Positions 15,780-25,164 are shown, counted from the first letter of the stretch. The stretch is DNA of 64,000 nucleotides from CADEDV01 sp964412375 (GCA_964412375.1 CAYPOD010000013.1:12657-76656), one strand, 5' to 3'. The notes: generated from the sequence alone by a model not told the origin. Program-made: numbers and translations.

Positions 15780-16106
15780 TTATTTCAACTTCTCATTCTC
15801 CCGATGCCTCTCCGCATCCCTTCTATTTTTCTTTTCAAAATTCTTTTTCAATGCCTCGGTTAAATCAACACCGGTCTGGTTGGCCAGGCAGATCAGCACC
15901 CAGAGCACATCGGCCATCTCATCGCCCAGTTCCCTGCCCTTATCAGTTTCCTTGAATGACTGATCGCCATACTTGCGGGCCATGATGCGGGCCAGTTCTC
16001 CTACCTCTTCGGTCAGGATAGCCATATTGGTGAGTTCGCTGAAATAGCGGACACCGACAGTTTTGATCCATTGGTCCACCTGCTGCTGGGCATGTTGAAG
16101 CGTCAT
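15780..16106 (-). CDS. MazG-like nucleotide pyrophosphohydrolase
   Basis: A 108-residue all-alpha NTP pyrophosphatase of the MazG superfamily. The metal-binding motifs are LTEEVGELARIMAR and ELGDEMADVLWVLICLA (EExxE and ExxD patterns). Such single-domain enzymes hydrolyse (d)NTPs to monophosphates, often to clear damaged nucleotides. The last 13 codons are duplicated 770 bases downstream on the same strand, beyond the nucleotidyltransferase cassette. Confidence 0.88.
   Translation of the reverse strand: MTLQHAQQQVDQWIKTVGVRYFSELTNMAILTEEVGELARIMARKYGDQSFKETDKGRELGDEMADVLWVLICLANQTGVDLTEALKKNFEKKNRRDAERHRENEKLK
15782..15819. repeat. mazG-proximal copy of the 38 bp direct repeat (B)
   Basis: This copy contains the true 3' end of mazG. 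With copy A (15013-15050) it brackets a 731-base interval holding the two-gene cassette. The arrangement resembles an element that entered at a gene's 3' end and restored it, leaving the displaced tail on the far side. Confidence 0.85.
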
Positions 16107-16237
16107 AACAAAATTTTTATAAGCTTATTGCAATATAGCATGATTCTTGCCGTTAATGACTCCCGCCTTTGTATGGCGGCCGTACTTCCTGCCCTCTGAA
16201 GACCCGAAACCAATTCCTTTAAAAGATTAAGTATACT

Positions 16238-16567
16238 ATGAAGTACGCCATTTCAAGGCTTTTGGCCTTTGTTTTTGTTATCGCTATGATGAGCAGTGCA
16301 TCAGCTCAACCCGACAATAACCCCGGAAAAAAAGCGCCTAAACCTTATAAAATACTTACCTCGGGCAAACAGGTAACTGTCAGGAGCAATAAAAACATCC
16401 GCAATATCATGGTGTGGACCGCCAGCGGCCACCGCATCGTGGAGCAGAAAGACGTGAACGCAGCCACCTATACTTTCAATGTATCCGCCGTCAGGGACAA
16501 GGCTTTTTTTGTAATGATTCAATATGAAGACGGCAGGCCTTTTACGGAAAAGATCGGGGTGCAGTAG
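16238..16567 (+). CDS. Small secreted protein of unknown function
   Basis: A 109-residue protein with a clear signal peptide (MKYAISRLLAFVFVIAMMSS, cleavage likely after ASA). The mature part is about 85 residues, basic and beta-rich (YKILTSGKQVTVRSNKNI, then VWTASGHRIVEQ and FFVMIQYEDGRPF). The strand pattern resembles the beta-sandwich of T9SS sorting domains but lacks the PNP start and final KK. No family recognised. It stands alone, convergent with dtd. Confidence 0.7.
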   Translation: MKYAISRLLAFVFVIAMMSSASAQPDNNPGKKAPKPYKILTSGKQVTVRSNKNIRNIMVWTASGHRIVEQKDVNAATYTFNVSAVRDKAFFVMIQYEDGRPFTEKIGVQ

Positions 16568-16693
16568 GCCAAGAGCTCAAAAGAGGAAAAAGAAAATGAG
16601 TAAGGCCGGAGATGTTTCTTTTTCCCTAAGGACCCGCAGGCTGAGAATATTTTCATTAAACGCTTTCTCTTCTTTCTCCCTCATTCTCTTAGC

Positions 16694-17146
16694 TCATTCC
16701 TTATTCTTCGTATCGATCACAATCGTCACGGGGCCGTCGTTCAGCAATTCCACTTTCATATCTGCGCCGAAAATGCCTGTTTTGACCGCTTTCCCCAGGT
16801 CATGAGATAGCTGCTGAATCATTTTTTCATACATCGGAATTGCAATAGCCGGTTTGCTTGCTTTTATATACGATGGCCGGTTACCTTTTTTAGTGGATGC
16901 ATGAAGAGTGAACTGGCTGATGAGTAAAATATCCCCGTCTTTATCTTTCACCGATTCATTCATCACACCATCCTCATCATCAAAAACCCGCAGGCTCACA
17001 ATTTTGCCGCTGAGCCACCGGATATCCTCATCCGTATCCGCATCTTCAATGCCTAACAAAATGAGTAACCCTTTTCCTATAGCAGCATGAGTACTTCCTT
17101 CAATCGTTACATTGGCCCTGCTGACCCGCTGAATAACTGCCCGCAT
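16694..17146 (-). CDS. dtd: D-aminoacyl-tRNA deacylase
   Basis: A 150-residue enzyme that removes D-amino acids (and glycine mischarged on tRNA-Ala) from tRNA, a translation proofreading step. Both signature motifs are present: SQFTL near residue 78 and the C-terminal NDGPVTIVID. Standard length. ATG 17146 begins MRAVIQRVSRANV, the usual start. A TATATTTG box lies 21 bases upstream. Confidence 0.96.
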   Translation of the reverse strand: MRAVIQRVSRANVTIEGSTHAAIGKGLLILLGIEDADTDEDIRWLSGKIVSLRVFDDEDGVMNESVKDKDGDILLISQFTLHASTKKGNRPSYIKASKPAIAIPMYEKMIQQLSHDLGKAVKTGIFGADMKVELLNDGPVTIVIDTKNKE

Positions 17147-17167
17147 AATTATTACCTTTACTCTTTA

Positions 17168-17175
17168 CAAATATA
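17168..17175 (-). promoter_or_regulatory. Candidate -7 box of the dtd promoter
   Basis: On the minus strand TATATTTG is an exact TAnnTTTG match, 21 bases upstream of the dtd ATG. No good -33 TTG was found. Confidence 0.4.
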
Positions 17176-17215
17176 AACTGTCATCCTGAGCCTGGCGAAG
17201 GAGACCATTGACCCA

Positions 17216-17620
17216 ATGACCAAACTCTTACCGGAAATATCCTTCCAAACCACCCGCAGCGGCGGCAAAGGCGGTCAGAATGTTAACAAAGTGGAAACGG
17301 CTGTTATCGGCTCTTGGCATATAGATTCCTCAGCATTGTTTACTCCCGAACAAAAACAATTATTGAAAGAAAAACTATCAAACCGTATCAATGCCGAAGG
17401 TTTTTTATGGGTGAAGGCACAAACCCACCGCACCCAACTGGCCAATAAAGAAGAAGCTGTCAAAAAAATATATGAGTTGGTGAGAAAGGCCCTTGAAAAG
17501 AAAATGCCACGCATTGCCACAAAGGCAAGCAAAGCATCAAAAGAAAGAAGACTGGAATCGAAAAAAAGAAAAAGTGAGATCAAGGCAGGACGGCAAAAGT
17601 TCAGAAACGACGAATCCTGA
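17216..17620 (+). CDS. arfB: Alternative ribosome-rescue factor, peptidyl-tRNA hydrolase ArfB
   Basis: A 134-residue single-domain release-factor homologue (YaeJ/ICT1 type). The catalytic GGQ is in TTRSGGKGGQNVNKVET near residues 13-29. The C-terminal tail is strongly basic (KASKERRLESKKRKSEIKAG), the part that enters the empty mRNA channel of stalled ribosomes. It lacks the stop-codon reading domain, as expected. It is divergent from dtd. Confidence 0.95.
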   Translation: MTKLLPEISFQTTRSGGKGGQNVNKVETAVIGSWHIDSSALFTPEQKQLLKEKLSNRINAEGFLWVKAQTHRTQLANKEEAVKKIYELVRKALEKKMPRIATKASKASKERRLESKKRKSEIKAGRQKFRNDES

Positions 17621-17663
17621 TGCCCCGGCATAATTCCGTAAATTAGCTGTTCAATTTCTCCCT

Positions 17664-18710
17664 GTGCAAAAAACTGTTTTGGCGATATTGGTTTTGTGCG
17701 GCGTTGCTTTTCTGCTCTCCTGGGTCATCGGGGCCTGTAAAAAACCCGGTGAAAACAGTCCTGGCTATATGCGGCAAAATATTCCCGACGGATTTCCCCA
17801 GCCACTTTATACTTTTTCCGACAACCCGCTGAGTAAAGATGGATTTGAACTGGGGCGAAGATTATTTTATGATGGCCGTCTTTCGGTTGACAACCTGCAC
17901 CCTTGTTCTTCCTGTCACCAGCAAATAGCGGCTTTTGGCACTTATGAACATGACCGTAGCCACGGCGTGTTTGAATCACACACGTTGCGCAATGCCCCGG
18001 TTCTTTTCAATCTTGCCTGGAACAGCAGTTTTCACTGGGATGGTGAATTTCATTCGCTGGTGGATGAAGCACAACATCCCATTACCGGCCAGGTGGAAAT
18101 GGGAGAAAATTTTAACCGGGTGATCCGAAAACTGGAAGCCGATCCTTATTACCGGAAAATGTTTCACCGGGTTTTCAACACAGAAAAAATAACTCCCCGC
18201 TTTGTGATGATGGCCCTGGCACAATTTACCGGTAACCTCACTTCAGCCGACTCAAAATATGACCGCTATCAAAAAGGCGAAGCCTCATTTACCACACAAG
18301 AAGAAAACGGCTACCAGTTGTTCAAAACAAACTGTGCTTCCTGTCATCCCGAGCCATTGTTTACTGATTACAGTTTTCGCAACATCGGCCTGCCTGTTGA
18401 TCCCTTATTGAAAGATTATGGAAGAATGAGGATAACCCGTGAAAGCAGTGATTCATTGAAATTTAAGGTGCCCACCTTGCGCAATGTTTATATCAGCTCC
18501 AATTATATGCATGACGGCAGGTTCAATACCCTGGCTCAATGCATCAACCACTACCGCAACGGTGTACAGCAAAGTGCAAGTCTTGACCCTTCTTTGACCA
18601 ATGGAATTTCGCTGACCAATGCAGAAGCCACGGACATTGGTGTTTTTCTGCGAACACTGACCGATTCTTCATTTATCCGTGACACCCGGTACGGGTCACC
18701 CGGTTTTTAA
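17664..18710 (+). CDS. Di-haem cytochrome c peroxidase (MauG/CcpA family) lipoprotein
   Basis: A 348-residue protein with two haem c motifs, CSSCH (Cys81, Cys84, His85) and CASCH (Cys224, Cys227, His228), and family blocks LGRRLFYDGRLS, DGEFHSLVDEAQHPI and FKVPTLRNV. It reduces hydrogen peroxide with electrons from cytochromes, outside the cytoplasm. Start GTG 17664 gives a signal peptide ending in a lipobox (VIGAC, Cys25), so it is probably membrane-anchored. Its stop codon overlaps the convergent gene's stop. Confidence 0.93.
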   Translation: MQKTVLAILVLCGVAFLLSWVIGACKKPGENSPGYMRQNIPDGFPQPLYTFSDNPLSKDGFELGRRLFYDGRLSVDNLHPCSSCHQQIAAFGTYEHDRSHGVFESHTLRNAPVLFNLAWNSSFHWDGEFHSLVDEAQHPITGQVEMGENFNRVIRKLEADPYYRKMFHRVFNTEKITPRFVMMALAQFTGNLTSADSKYDRYQKGEASFTTQEENGYQLFKTNCASCHPEPLFTDYSFRNIGLPVDPLLKDYGRMRITRESSDSLKFKVPTLRNVYISSNYMHDGRFNTLAQCINHYRNGVQQSASLDPSLTNGISLTNAEATDIGVFLRTLTDSSFIRDTRYGSPGF

Positions 18711-19372
18711 GTACGGTCAGTCGTTCTCCTGCTGCGCAGGTTTTCGAGGTTTATTTTCTGATTCTCTATATCCTTTTGGGTGTCTTCCTGGTCTTTTTCA
18801 TTCTTTTTGATATCGTCCTGCAGTTTCTGAATTTTCTTTTCCATATCCTCTTTATCATCTTTCAGCCCTTTCAGTTTTTTCTCAGCTTTGGCCACCACTT
18901 CTTCCTGGGCTATGATCTGCAGTTCCAGGTCGGCTGCTTCCACATCCGGCCGCAGGTTATTCAAAAAAGATTTCACCTTGTCCACATCCCAGGCATCAAA
19001 ACCGGCTTTGGCATTGCTGCCATCTTTTTGTATGATCAGGTATAAAATTGCCTCATCTTTTTCCTTACGGCTTTTTCTTTCCACTCTCAAAATATAGTCC
19101 ATACTTTGATCACTGATCTCGGTGATAAAAGCATTCTTATAAATCCTGAAACCTTTATCTTTATTGAACAGACCTTTTTCTTCTTTGGTCTTATAACCCA
19201 TTTTTTCCATCCTCGACACTATGGCATTCTCTACAGCTTCGGGTGAATAGGAATAATCAATAGCAAAAGCATCCTGTTTTTTCTTGTTGAATTCAATCTT
19301 TGACTCATATGCCTGTGCAAAAACAGGCAGAACAAACAGAACGGCTGCAGCCAGCCAAAAGAACTTTTTCAT
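18707..19372 (-). CDS. Secreted coiled-coil protein of unknown function
   Basis: A 221-residue exported protein. Signal peptide MKKFFWLAAAVLFVLPVFAQ; ATG 19372 was chosen over an upstream in-frame ATG because it opens the signal peptide. Residues 20-140 form a globular alpha/beta domain (SPEAVENAIVSRMEKMGYKT). Residues 145-215 are a long charged coiled coil (KKIQKLQDDIKKNEKDQED). No named family recognised. The stop shares the TTAA with the convergent peroxidase gene. Confidence 0.78.
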   Translation of the reverse strand: MKKFFWLAAAVLFVLPVFAQAYESKIEFNKKKQDAFAIDYSYSPEAVENAIVSRMEKMGYKTKEEKGLFNKDKGFRIYKNAFITEISDQSMDYILRVERKSRKEKDEAILYLIIQKDGSNAKAGFDAWDVDKVKSFLNNLRPDVEAADLELQIIAQEEVVAKAEKKLKGLKDDKEDMEKKIQKLQDDIKKNEKDQEDTQKDIENQKINLENLRSRRTTDRT

Positions 19373-19389
19373 AACAGAATCATTTTGCA

Positions 19390-19397
19390 CAAAGATA
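19390..19397 (-). promoter_or_regulatory. Candidate -7 box upstream of the coiled-coil gene
   Basis: On the minus strand TATCTTTG is an exact TAnnTTTG match, 17 bases before the chosen ATG at 19372. This supports the shorter start, since the alternative ATG lies upstream of the box. Confidence 0.45.
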
Positions 19398-19476
19398 GCC
19401 GAAAGTAAAAATGCGTTGCAGGGTCGTTCAGGAAAAGTCATCACTGGGCAAATTCGTTTTTTGCCCCTCTATCCGT

Positions 19477-19484
19477 TACATTTG
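19477..19484 (+). promoter_or_regulatory. Candidate -7 box of the flippase gene
   Basis: TACATTTG is an exact TAnnTTTG match, 19 bases before the TTG chosen as flippase start. It supports that start over the ATG at 19411, which lies upstream of the box. Confidence 0.4.
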
Positions 19485-19503
19485 TCCTGAAATCTCCAAT
19501 CCT

Positions 19504-21018
19504 TTGAGCAGCATAAAAAAACTGGCGGGGCAAACATTCTGGTACGGCACCAGCAGCATTGTGGGCCGGTTCCTGAATTACCTGCTCACCCCCCTGCTGG
19601 CCACCATCTTTGCTTCTGCAGCTTATGGAAAAATTTCGACTCTTTTTGCCATTGCGGCTTTCCTGAATGTCATTTATACCTATGGGCTGGAAACTTCCTA
19701 TTTCCGTTTTTCCACCAGCCATGATGAAAATAAAGTCTATAATACCTGCTCGTCATCCATATTGCTGACCACTGCTTTGCTGACAGGAGTGCTGCTCCTG
19801 TTTGCAAAAAACATAGCGGAATTTCTTGAAATACCTGCAAACCCGGAATGGATAAGCTGGATGATCCTGATTGTAGCACTGGACACTCTATGTGTGATGC
19901 CGTTTGCCAAACTGCGTCACCAGGGAAGACCCAGAAAATACGCTGCGATCAAAATTCTGAATATCGTGGTCAATGTATTGCTGGTAGTTTTCTTTTTAGT
20001 CGTTTGTAAAAACGGTCATGCCAAAAACCCGGATAGTTTTTTAGGTTTTATCTATAACCCTTCTATAGGGCTGGGCTATGTGATCATTGCCAACCTGGTG
20101 GCCAGCGCTGTAACGCTGCTTTTACTGACAAAGGAATTTTTCCAGTTCCGTTTTCGCCTCAATCCCCGTTTTTGGAGAGAGATGATGAACTATTCCTGGC
20201 CATTGATCATCGTGGGGCTGGGTGGCATGGTGAATGAAACGATTGACCGGTTCATGATCCTTAAACTTTATCCCGGCTCTACCGAAGAAGCCTACTCGCA
20301 GTCGGGCATCTATTCGGCGAATTATAAGCTGGCCATCCTGATCGTTTTGTTCATACAGGCATTTCGTCTCGGTGCCGAGCCTTTCTTTTTTAAACAATCC
20401 ACTGACCAGCATGCGCAGCGAACCTATGCACGGGTGATGAAGTTTTTTGTACTCACCTGTTGCTTTTGCTTTTTAGGTGTTGTGCTTTTTCTTGATATCT
20501 GGAAATACTTTATGGGCACTGCACACCTGGAATATTACACAGGACTGAAAGTGGTGCCCGTACTGATGCTTGCCAAGATATTTTTGGGTGTGTATTATAA
20601 TCTTTCCATCTGGTATAAGCTCACCAACCGCAATCTCACCGGGGCATGGATCACATTGGGCGGAGCAGCGATCACTATTTTATTCAACTGGCTGTTCATC
20701 CCTGTGTGGGGTTATATGGCTTGCGCCATTGCCACTATTCTTTGCTACGGTTTTATGATGGTTACAAGCTATCTGCTGGGGCAAAAATATTACCCCATCC
20801 CCTATGCCTGGAAAAAACTACTGGCCTATATCGTTATTTGTATCTTATTGTTTGGCGTGCATTACCTGTTCAGCTTATATGTACCTTCAAAATGGATCAT
20901 ACATGGTATCGGGGTCATATTGCTGTTGTCCTTTGCGGTTTTCGTAATGCAGGTCGAACGAAGAGAGTTTGAAAAGATACCTGTGATCAACAGATTCCTG
21001 AAACAACCAGGTAAGTAA
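19504..21018 (+). CDS. Oligosaccharide flippase (Wzx-like, MOP superfamily)
   Basis: A 504-residue polytopic membrane protein with 12-14 predicted helices. The N-terminus (LAGQTFWYGTSSIVGRFLNY) is typical of polysaccharide biosynthesis flippases that move lipid-linked sugars across the inner membrane. The start is placed at TTG 19504 (SSIKKLAGQ); an ATG 31 codons upstream would add a non-conserved basic stretch and precede the promoter-like box. No other polysaccharide genes are adjacent, so the substrate is unknown. Confidence 0.88.
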   Translation: MSSIKKLAGQTFWYGTSSIVGRFLNYLLTPLLATIFASAAYGKISTLFAIAAFLNVIYTYGLETSYFRFSTSHDENKVYNTCSSSILLTTALLTGVLLLFAKNIAEFLEIPANPEWISWMILIVALDTLCVMPFAKLRHQGRPRKYAAIKILNIVVNVLLVVFFLVVCKNGHAKNPDSFLGFIYNPSIGLGYVIIANLVASAVTLLLLTKEFFQFRFRLNPRFWREMMNYSWPLIIVGLGGMVNETIDRFMILKLYPGSTEEAYSQSGIYSANYKLAILIVLFIQAFRLGAEPFFFKQSTDQHAQRTYARVMKFFVLTCCFCFLGVVLFLDIWKYFMGTAHLEYYTGLKVVPVLMLAKIFLGVYYNLSIWYKLTNRNLTGAWITLGGAAITILFNWLFIPVWGYMACAIATILCYGFMMVTSYLLGQKYYPIPYAWKKLLAYIVICILLFGVHYLFSLYVPSKWIIHGIGVILLLSFAVFVMQVERREFEKIPVINRFLKQPGK

Positions 21019-21024
21019 CTTCTT

Positions 21025-21669
21025 TCAATACAACTTTACAAATGGATTATTCATTTTTTCAAACCCAACCGTTGTCAAAGGTCCATGGCCGGAATAAATT
21101 TTGGTTTCATCCGGCAGGGTGAACAATTGCGTTTGAATACTGTTGATAAGGGTATCATAATCACCACCCGGCAGATCGGTACGGCCGATGCTCCCGTTAA
21201 ACAAAACGTCGCCGCCTATCACAAAACCGCCAGCGGCATGATAAAACGACAGACTTCCCGGCGAATGACCGGGTGTAAAACGTATCTCGAGTTCATCATC
21301 ACCTATTTTTATAGTTTTTCCGGGTTCCAAATAAACCAAAGGCCCTTCATAATTGTCGAAAGGCAGTTGCCAGAGCAACCCTGATTGCGGAGCAAAATCA
21401 AGCACCGGTTTTTCGAGGGGATGAAGATGAAGGGGAAGGCCCCAGTTGTCGTATACGAATTTGTTGCCAAATACATGATCAAGATGGCAATGTGTATTAA
21501 GCAGCAAAACAGGGAGGAGACCTGTCTTTTCAATACCCGTTTTTAATCTGTCCCTTTCCTCCGGGAAATAACAGCCGGGGTCAATAATGCAGCACTCCTT
21601 CTGTTCGTTATACAAAACGTAAGTGTTCTCCTGAACAGGACTAAATGTGAAGGACTTAACATGTAACAT
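21025..21669 (-). CDS. MBL-fold metallo-hydrolase (glyoxalase II-like)
   Basis: A 214-residue metallo-beta-lactamase-fold hydrolase. It has the metal motif THCHLDH (His60, His62, Asp64, His65), a GHSPGS block, the bridging Asp in IGGDVLF and a final His in SGHGPLT. Small members of this type act on thioesters such as hydroxyacylglutathione, but the second half is shorter than true GloB, so the substrate is open. It converges on the flippase with six bases between stops. Confidence 0.9.
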   Translation of the reverse strand: MLHVKSFTFSPVQENTYVLYNEQKECCIIDPGCYFPEERDRLKTGIEKTGLLPVLLLNTHCHLDHVFGNKFVYDNWGLPLHLHPLEKPVLDFAPQSGLLWQLPFDNYEGPLVYLEPGKTIKIGDDELEIRFTPGHSPGSLSFYHAAGGFVIGGDVLFNGSIGRTDLPGGDYDTLINSIQTQLFTLPDETKIYSGHGPLTTVGFEKMNNPFVKLY

Positions 21670-21695
21670 GGATGGTTTTTTCGTACTTTTAAATC

Positions 21696-21710
21696 CGGCC
21701 TGACCGGCCG
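21696..21710. repeat. GC-rich palindrome upstream of the TolB-like gene
   Basis: CGGCC (21696-21700) and GGCCG (21706-21710) form a perfect 5 bp stem with a 5-base loop in an otherwise AT-rich divergent intergenic region. It may be a dispersed short repeat or a regulatory hairpin. Confidence 0.4.
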
Positions 21711-21813
21711 TCCGTAAAGATAGTTTTGCCGGGGCAAACTTATCATTTACATTGCAATACCAGGGGCAACACCCGGTGCGGAATAATCGTTATTAAGAAA
21801 CAGAAAAGATTCT

Positions 21814-24800
21814 ATGAAGAAAGTATCATGCCTGCTTGCCTGTATCGGCGCACTGTGGTTGACCTATACCCATGCACAGGTGAGCACTGTAGAGTTCGGA
21901 AAGAACCGGGTGCAGTACCAGAAGTTCAACTGGAAATACTACCAGACCGACAATTTCAACACTTATTTTTCCCAGGATGGATTGGGATTGGGTAAATATG
22001 TTGCCCAGATAGCCGAAGATGAACTGCCCGGCCTCGAAGAGTTTGTAGAGTATGGCATGCAGCGCCGCACCAATATCGTAGTCTATAATAATTTTGATGA
22101 AATGTACCAGTCCAATATCGGGATGAATATTGACTGGCAAAACACCGGCGGTGTTACCAAACTGGTGAACAACAAAATGCTGGTCTATTTTGACGGCAAC
22201 CATGACAACCTGCGCTTGCAGATCAGGCAGGGTATTGCCAAAGTGCTGGTGGATAATATACTTTTTGGTGATGACCTGGGTGAATTTGCAGCCAACCAGG
22301 CCCTGCTCGACCTGCCGCAATGGCTGGTGGATGGTTATATTGCTTATGCTGCTCAAAATTGGAGCCCTACACAGGATGATGATCTGCGTTCGGCATTGCT
22401 GGGTGGTAAATACACCAATTTTTACCAGTTCGCTTTCGAGAAACCACTCCTGGCGGGTCATGCTTTCTGGAAATATATTGCTGATAAATACGGCAGATCC
22501 AAAGTCACTTATTTTTTATACTTAGCCCGCATCTACCGCAATTTGAACAACGCTTCTAATAAAGTAGCCAAAAAGAAATTTAAACTTTTGTTACAGGATT
22601 TTATGCTGGAAGTGCCGCAGCAATATGTAAAAGATCTTCGCGGCCGCAAGAATGTTCCGAAAGGTCAGTTGTCCGTCAGCGAAGTGATCGGTAAAAAAGA
22701 TTATATCCGTTTTAATGCCAACCCGGTTCCCCGCAGTTTCACCTATGCACTGGTGGAATTCAAACAAGGCATTTATTCTGTGGTGGTGATGGAGAATTTT
22801 GTGAACCGGAAAGTGCTGCTCAAACTCGGCGCCAGGACCCGGGAACAAGAAAAGAACCCCAATTATCCTATCCTTGCCTGGGACGGCAAGGGTACAAGAC
22901 TGGCAGTTTTGTACAGCCATGAAGGCAAACTGAAATTTTTTGTTTACGATATGATCAACCGGGTAAAGATCAGTAAACAGGAATGGCCGATGTTTGACCA
23001 GGTGCAGGACATGAAATACATGCTGGATGCCAATACACTTTTGCTGAGTGCGGTGCGCAGTGGCCAGACCGATGTTTTCGTTTATAAAATAGACAACCAG
23101 TCCTACGAACAGGTAACCAATGATGTATATGATGATCTCGATCCATCGTTTGTTGCCTTTCCCAATAAAACCGGTATCATATATTCCAGCAACCGTCCTT
23201 CGGCCGAAGCAGCCAGTGGCGAAGATTCATTGCCCGGTAAACGTTTTAATATTTACCTGGTTGACAACTGGAACAAGTCGGAGTTCAAACAAATTTCAAA
23301 ACTCACTGACCTGCGTTTTGGCAATGCCCGTTTCCCGTCACAATACAACACTTCTCATTTCACATTTGTGAGTGACGAGAATGGTATCAATAACCGTTAT
23401 GCCGGTTTTTTCCGCACCGAAAGGGCAGGGCTTGACACCCTGGTGTTCATTGGTGATGAAGTGCTGCGTAACCCGCAGATAGAAGAAGTGGACAGCCTGT
23501 TGAAAGAATGGAATAAAACGGATATTGATTCTGTAGGTTTTGTTTCCATTACCAACGACTCAGCCTATGTGTTCCCGCTGACCAACTACCAGAGTAGTTT
23601 GCTGGAAACAAGGGTAGCCGGTGATAACCAGCAAGTAAGTGAGGTGGTAAAACTGGGCGATGTGAAACTGCTCTATCGCCTTCGGGTGGACGAAAACGTT
23701 TTGCGCCGCCGGAACGTAACAGCAAGACCAACGGATTATATGCGACAGGTGCAGGCCGAAGAAAAAAGGGCATCGGGAAGAACGGCCTTGCCACAGGATA
23801 CCAAAAAGGAACCCGGCCAGCCGGTAGAAGACTTTTTTCAATCAGAATTCAAAGATGATAAAAAAGACAGTACCCGGACACAGCCTTCCGGTGGCCAGGT
23901 GGTGGAACCAACAGGACCGATCAAAGAATCGGTCATCAAGAAAGCAAAGGTTTATGAATACAGGCCACCCAAATATTTCACTGACTACGTGGTATCCGGG
24001 TTTAACAACACGGTTTTTACCATTAATAAGTTCCAGCCCTATGGCGGTGGCCGCGGCCCCATTTATCTTTCCAATGGCAATTCTTTCAACGGAATGATCC
24101 GTATGGGAACTTCAGACCTCATGGAAGATTATAAATTCAGCGGTGGCGTCAGGATTGCCAGCAACCTGAGAGATAACGATGTGCTGTTCAATTTCACCAA
24201 TCAACGTAAACGGTTTGATTGGGGGGTCACTTATTTCCGCAGCACCGTGGAATATTCTGATGCCAAACAGTTTGAAACCTATTATCTCGCCAACCTGAAA
24301 TACCCGCTTGACAGGGTGAGAAGCATAAGGGCCAGTGTGGGACCAAGATTCAGCCGCATTTCTTTCAAATCGCTTGGCAGACCTTCATTGCTGGAACCCG
24401 ACATCAAGGCCTCATATGCACAAATGAGTTTGGAATATGTACATGACAATACGGTTACACCGGCCAGTAATATCTGGAATGGATTACGGTATAAAATATT
24501 CACCGATTTCTTTGCACAGATGAGTGATGCAAGTACGGATGTAGGACGGATGATCTTTAACGTCGGTTTTGATGCCCGTCATTACCTGCCTATTTACCGG
24601 AATGTGATATGGGCCGTAAGGGCCGGTGGTGATTTTTCCTGGGGCGAACAAAAAGTGATCTACTATCTCGGAGGCGTGGACAACTGGTTCTCTCCAAAGT
24701 TCAATGATGCCAACCTGCCAGATCCGAATGTAAATTATACGTATCAATCGCTGGCATTGAACCTTCGTGGCTTTTCACAAAATGCATCCAACGGCAATAA

Positions 24801-25164
24801 TGCCGTAACGATCAACAGTGAGATCAGGATGCCCGTATTCACTACATTGTTCAATAAACCTATTAATAATGCTTTCCTCAGAAACTTCCAATTGGTGCAG
24901 TTTCTTGACCTTGGCGCTGCCTGGACAGGCAGCCCGCTGAAAATTCAGCGACCCAGTGTCGTTTATTATGACCAAAGCGATCCTACCAACCCGGTAACGG
25001 TACGCATCAAAGCCGGTGGCATCGGGCCGCTGGCAGGTGGCTATGGTTTCGGTGCGAGAAGCACATTGCTTGGCTATTTCCTGCGGCTGGATGCTGCCTG
25101 GGAAATGAATGGCGTTTTCAAAGGAAAACCCATGTGGTATTTTGCCATGGGATTTGATTTCTAA
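21814..25164 (+). CDS. TolB-like propeller protein with C-terminal outer-membrane barrel
   Basis: A 1116-residue exported protein. Signal peptide at 1-21 (ending YTHAQ). Residues about 30-270 resemble a peptidase-MA/gluzincin-like domain (LPQWLVDGYIAYAAQNW) but without an HExxH motif that I can see. Residues about 280-560 hold WD40/TolB-type blades (YPILAWDGKGTRLAVLYS, YDDLDPSFVAFPNKTGIIYS). A charged linker follows, then about 380 residues of alternating strands ending in aromatic FAMGFDF, as in outer-membrane barrels. Homologues in this family are usually annotated as translocation protein TolB. It is probably an outer-membrane protein; its role is unknown. Confidence 0.8.
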   Translation: MKKVSCLLACIGALWLTYTHAQVSTVEFGKNRVQYQKFNWKYYQTDNFNTYFSQDGLGLGKYVAQIAEDELPGLEEFVEYGMQRRTNIVVYNNFDEMYQSNIGMNIDWQNTGGVTKLVNNKMLVYFDGNHDNLRLQIRQGIAKVLVDNILFGDDLGEFAANQALLDLPQWLVDGYIAYAAQNWSPTQDDDLRSALLGGKYTNFYQFAFEKPLLAGHAFWKYIADKYGRSKVTYFLYLARIYRNLNNASNKVAKKKFKLLLQDFMLEVPQQYVKDLRGRKNVPKGQLSVSEVIGKKDYIRFNANPVPRSFTYALVEFKQGIYSVVVMENFVNRKVLLKLGARTREQEKNPNYPILAWDGKGTRLAVLYSHEGKLKFFVYDMINRVKISKQEWPMFDQVQDMKYMLDANTLLLSAVRSGQTDVFVYKIDNQSYEQVTNDVYDDLDPSFVAFPNKTGIIYSSNRPSAEAASGEDSLPGKRFNIYLVDNWNKSEFKQISKLTDLRFGNARFPSQYNTSHFTFVSDENGINNRYAGFFRTERAGLDTLVFIGDEVLRNPQIEEVDSLLKEWNKTDIDSVGFVSITNDSAYVFPLTNYQSSLLETRVAGDNQQVSEVVKLGDVKLLYRLRVDENVLRRRNVTARPTDYMRQVQAEEKRASGRTALPQDTKKEPGQPVEDFFQSEFKDDKKDSTRTQPSGGQVVEPTGPIKESVIKKAKVYEYRPPKYFTDYVVSGFNNTVFTINKFQPYGGGRGPIYLSNGNSFNGMIRMGTSDLMEDYKFSGGVRIASNLRDNDVLFNFTNQRKRFDWGVTYFRSTVEYSDAKQFETYYLANLKYPLDRVRSIRASVGPRFSRISFKSLGRPSLLEPDIKASYAQMSLEYVHDNTVTPASNIWNGLRYKIFTDFFAQMSDASTDVGRMIFNVGFDARHYLPIYRNVIWAVRAGGDFSWGEQKVIYYLGGVDNWFSPKFNDANLPDPNVNYTYQSLALNLRGFSQNASNGNNAVTINSEIRMPVFTTLFNKPINNAFLRNFQLVQFLDLGAAWTGSPLKIQRPSVVYYDQSDPTNPVTVRIKAGGIGPLAGGYGFGARSTLLGYFLRLDAAWEMNGVFKGKPMWYFAMGFDF

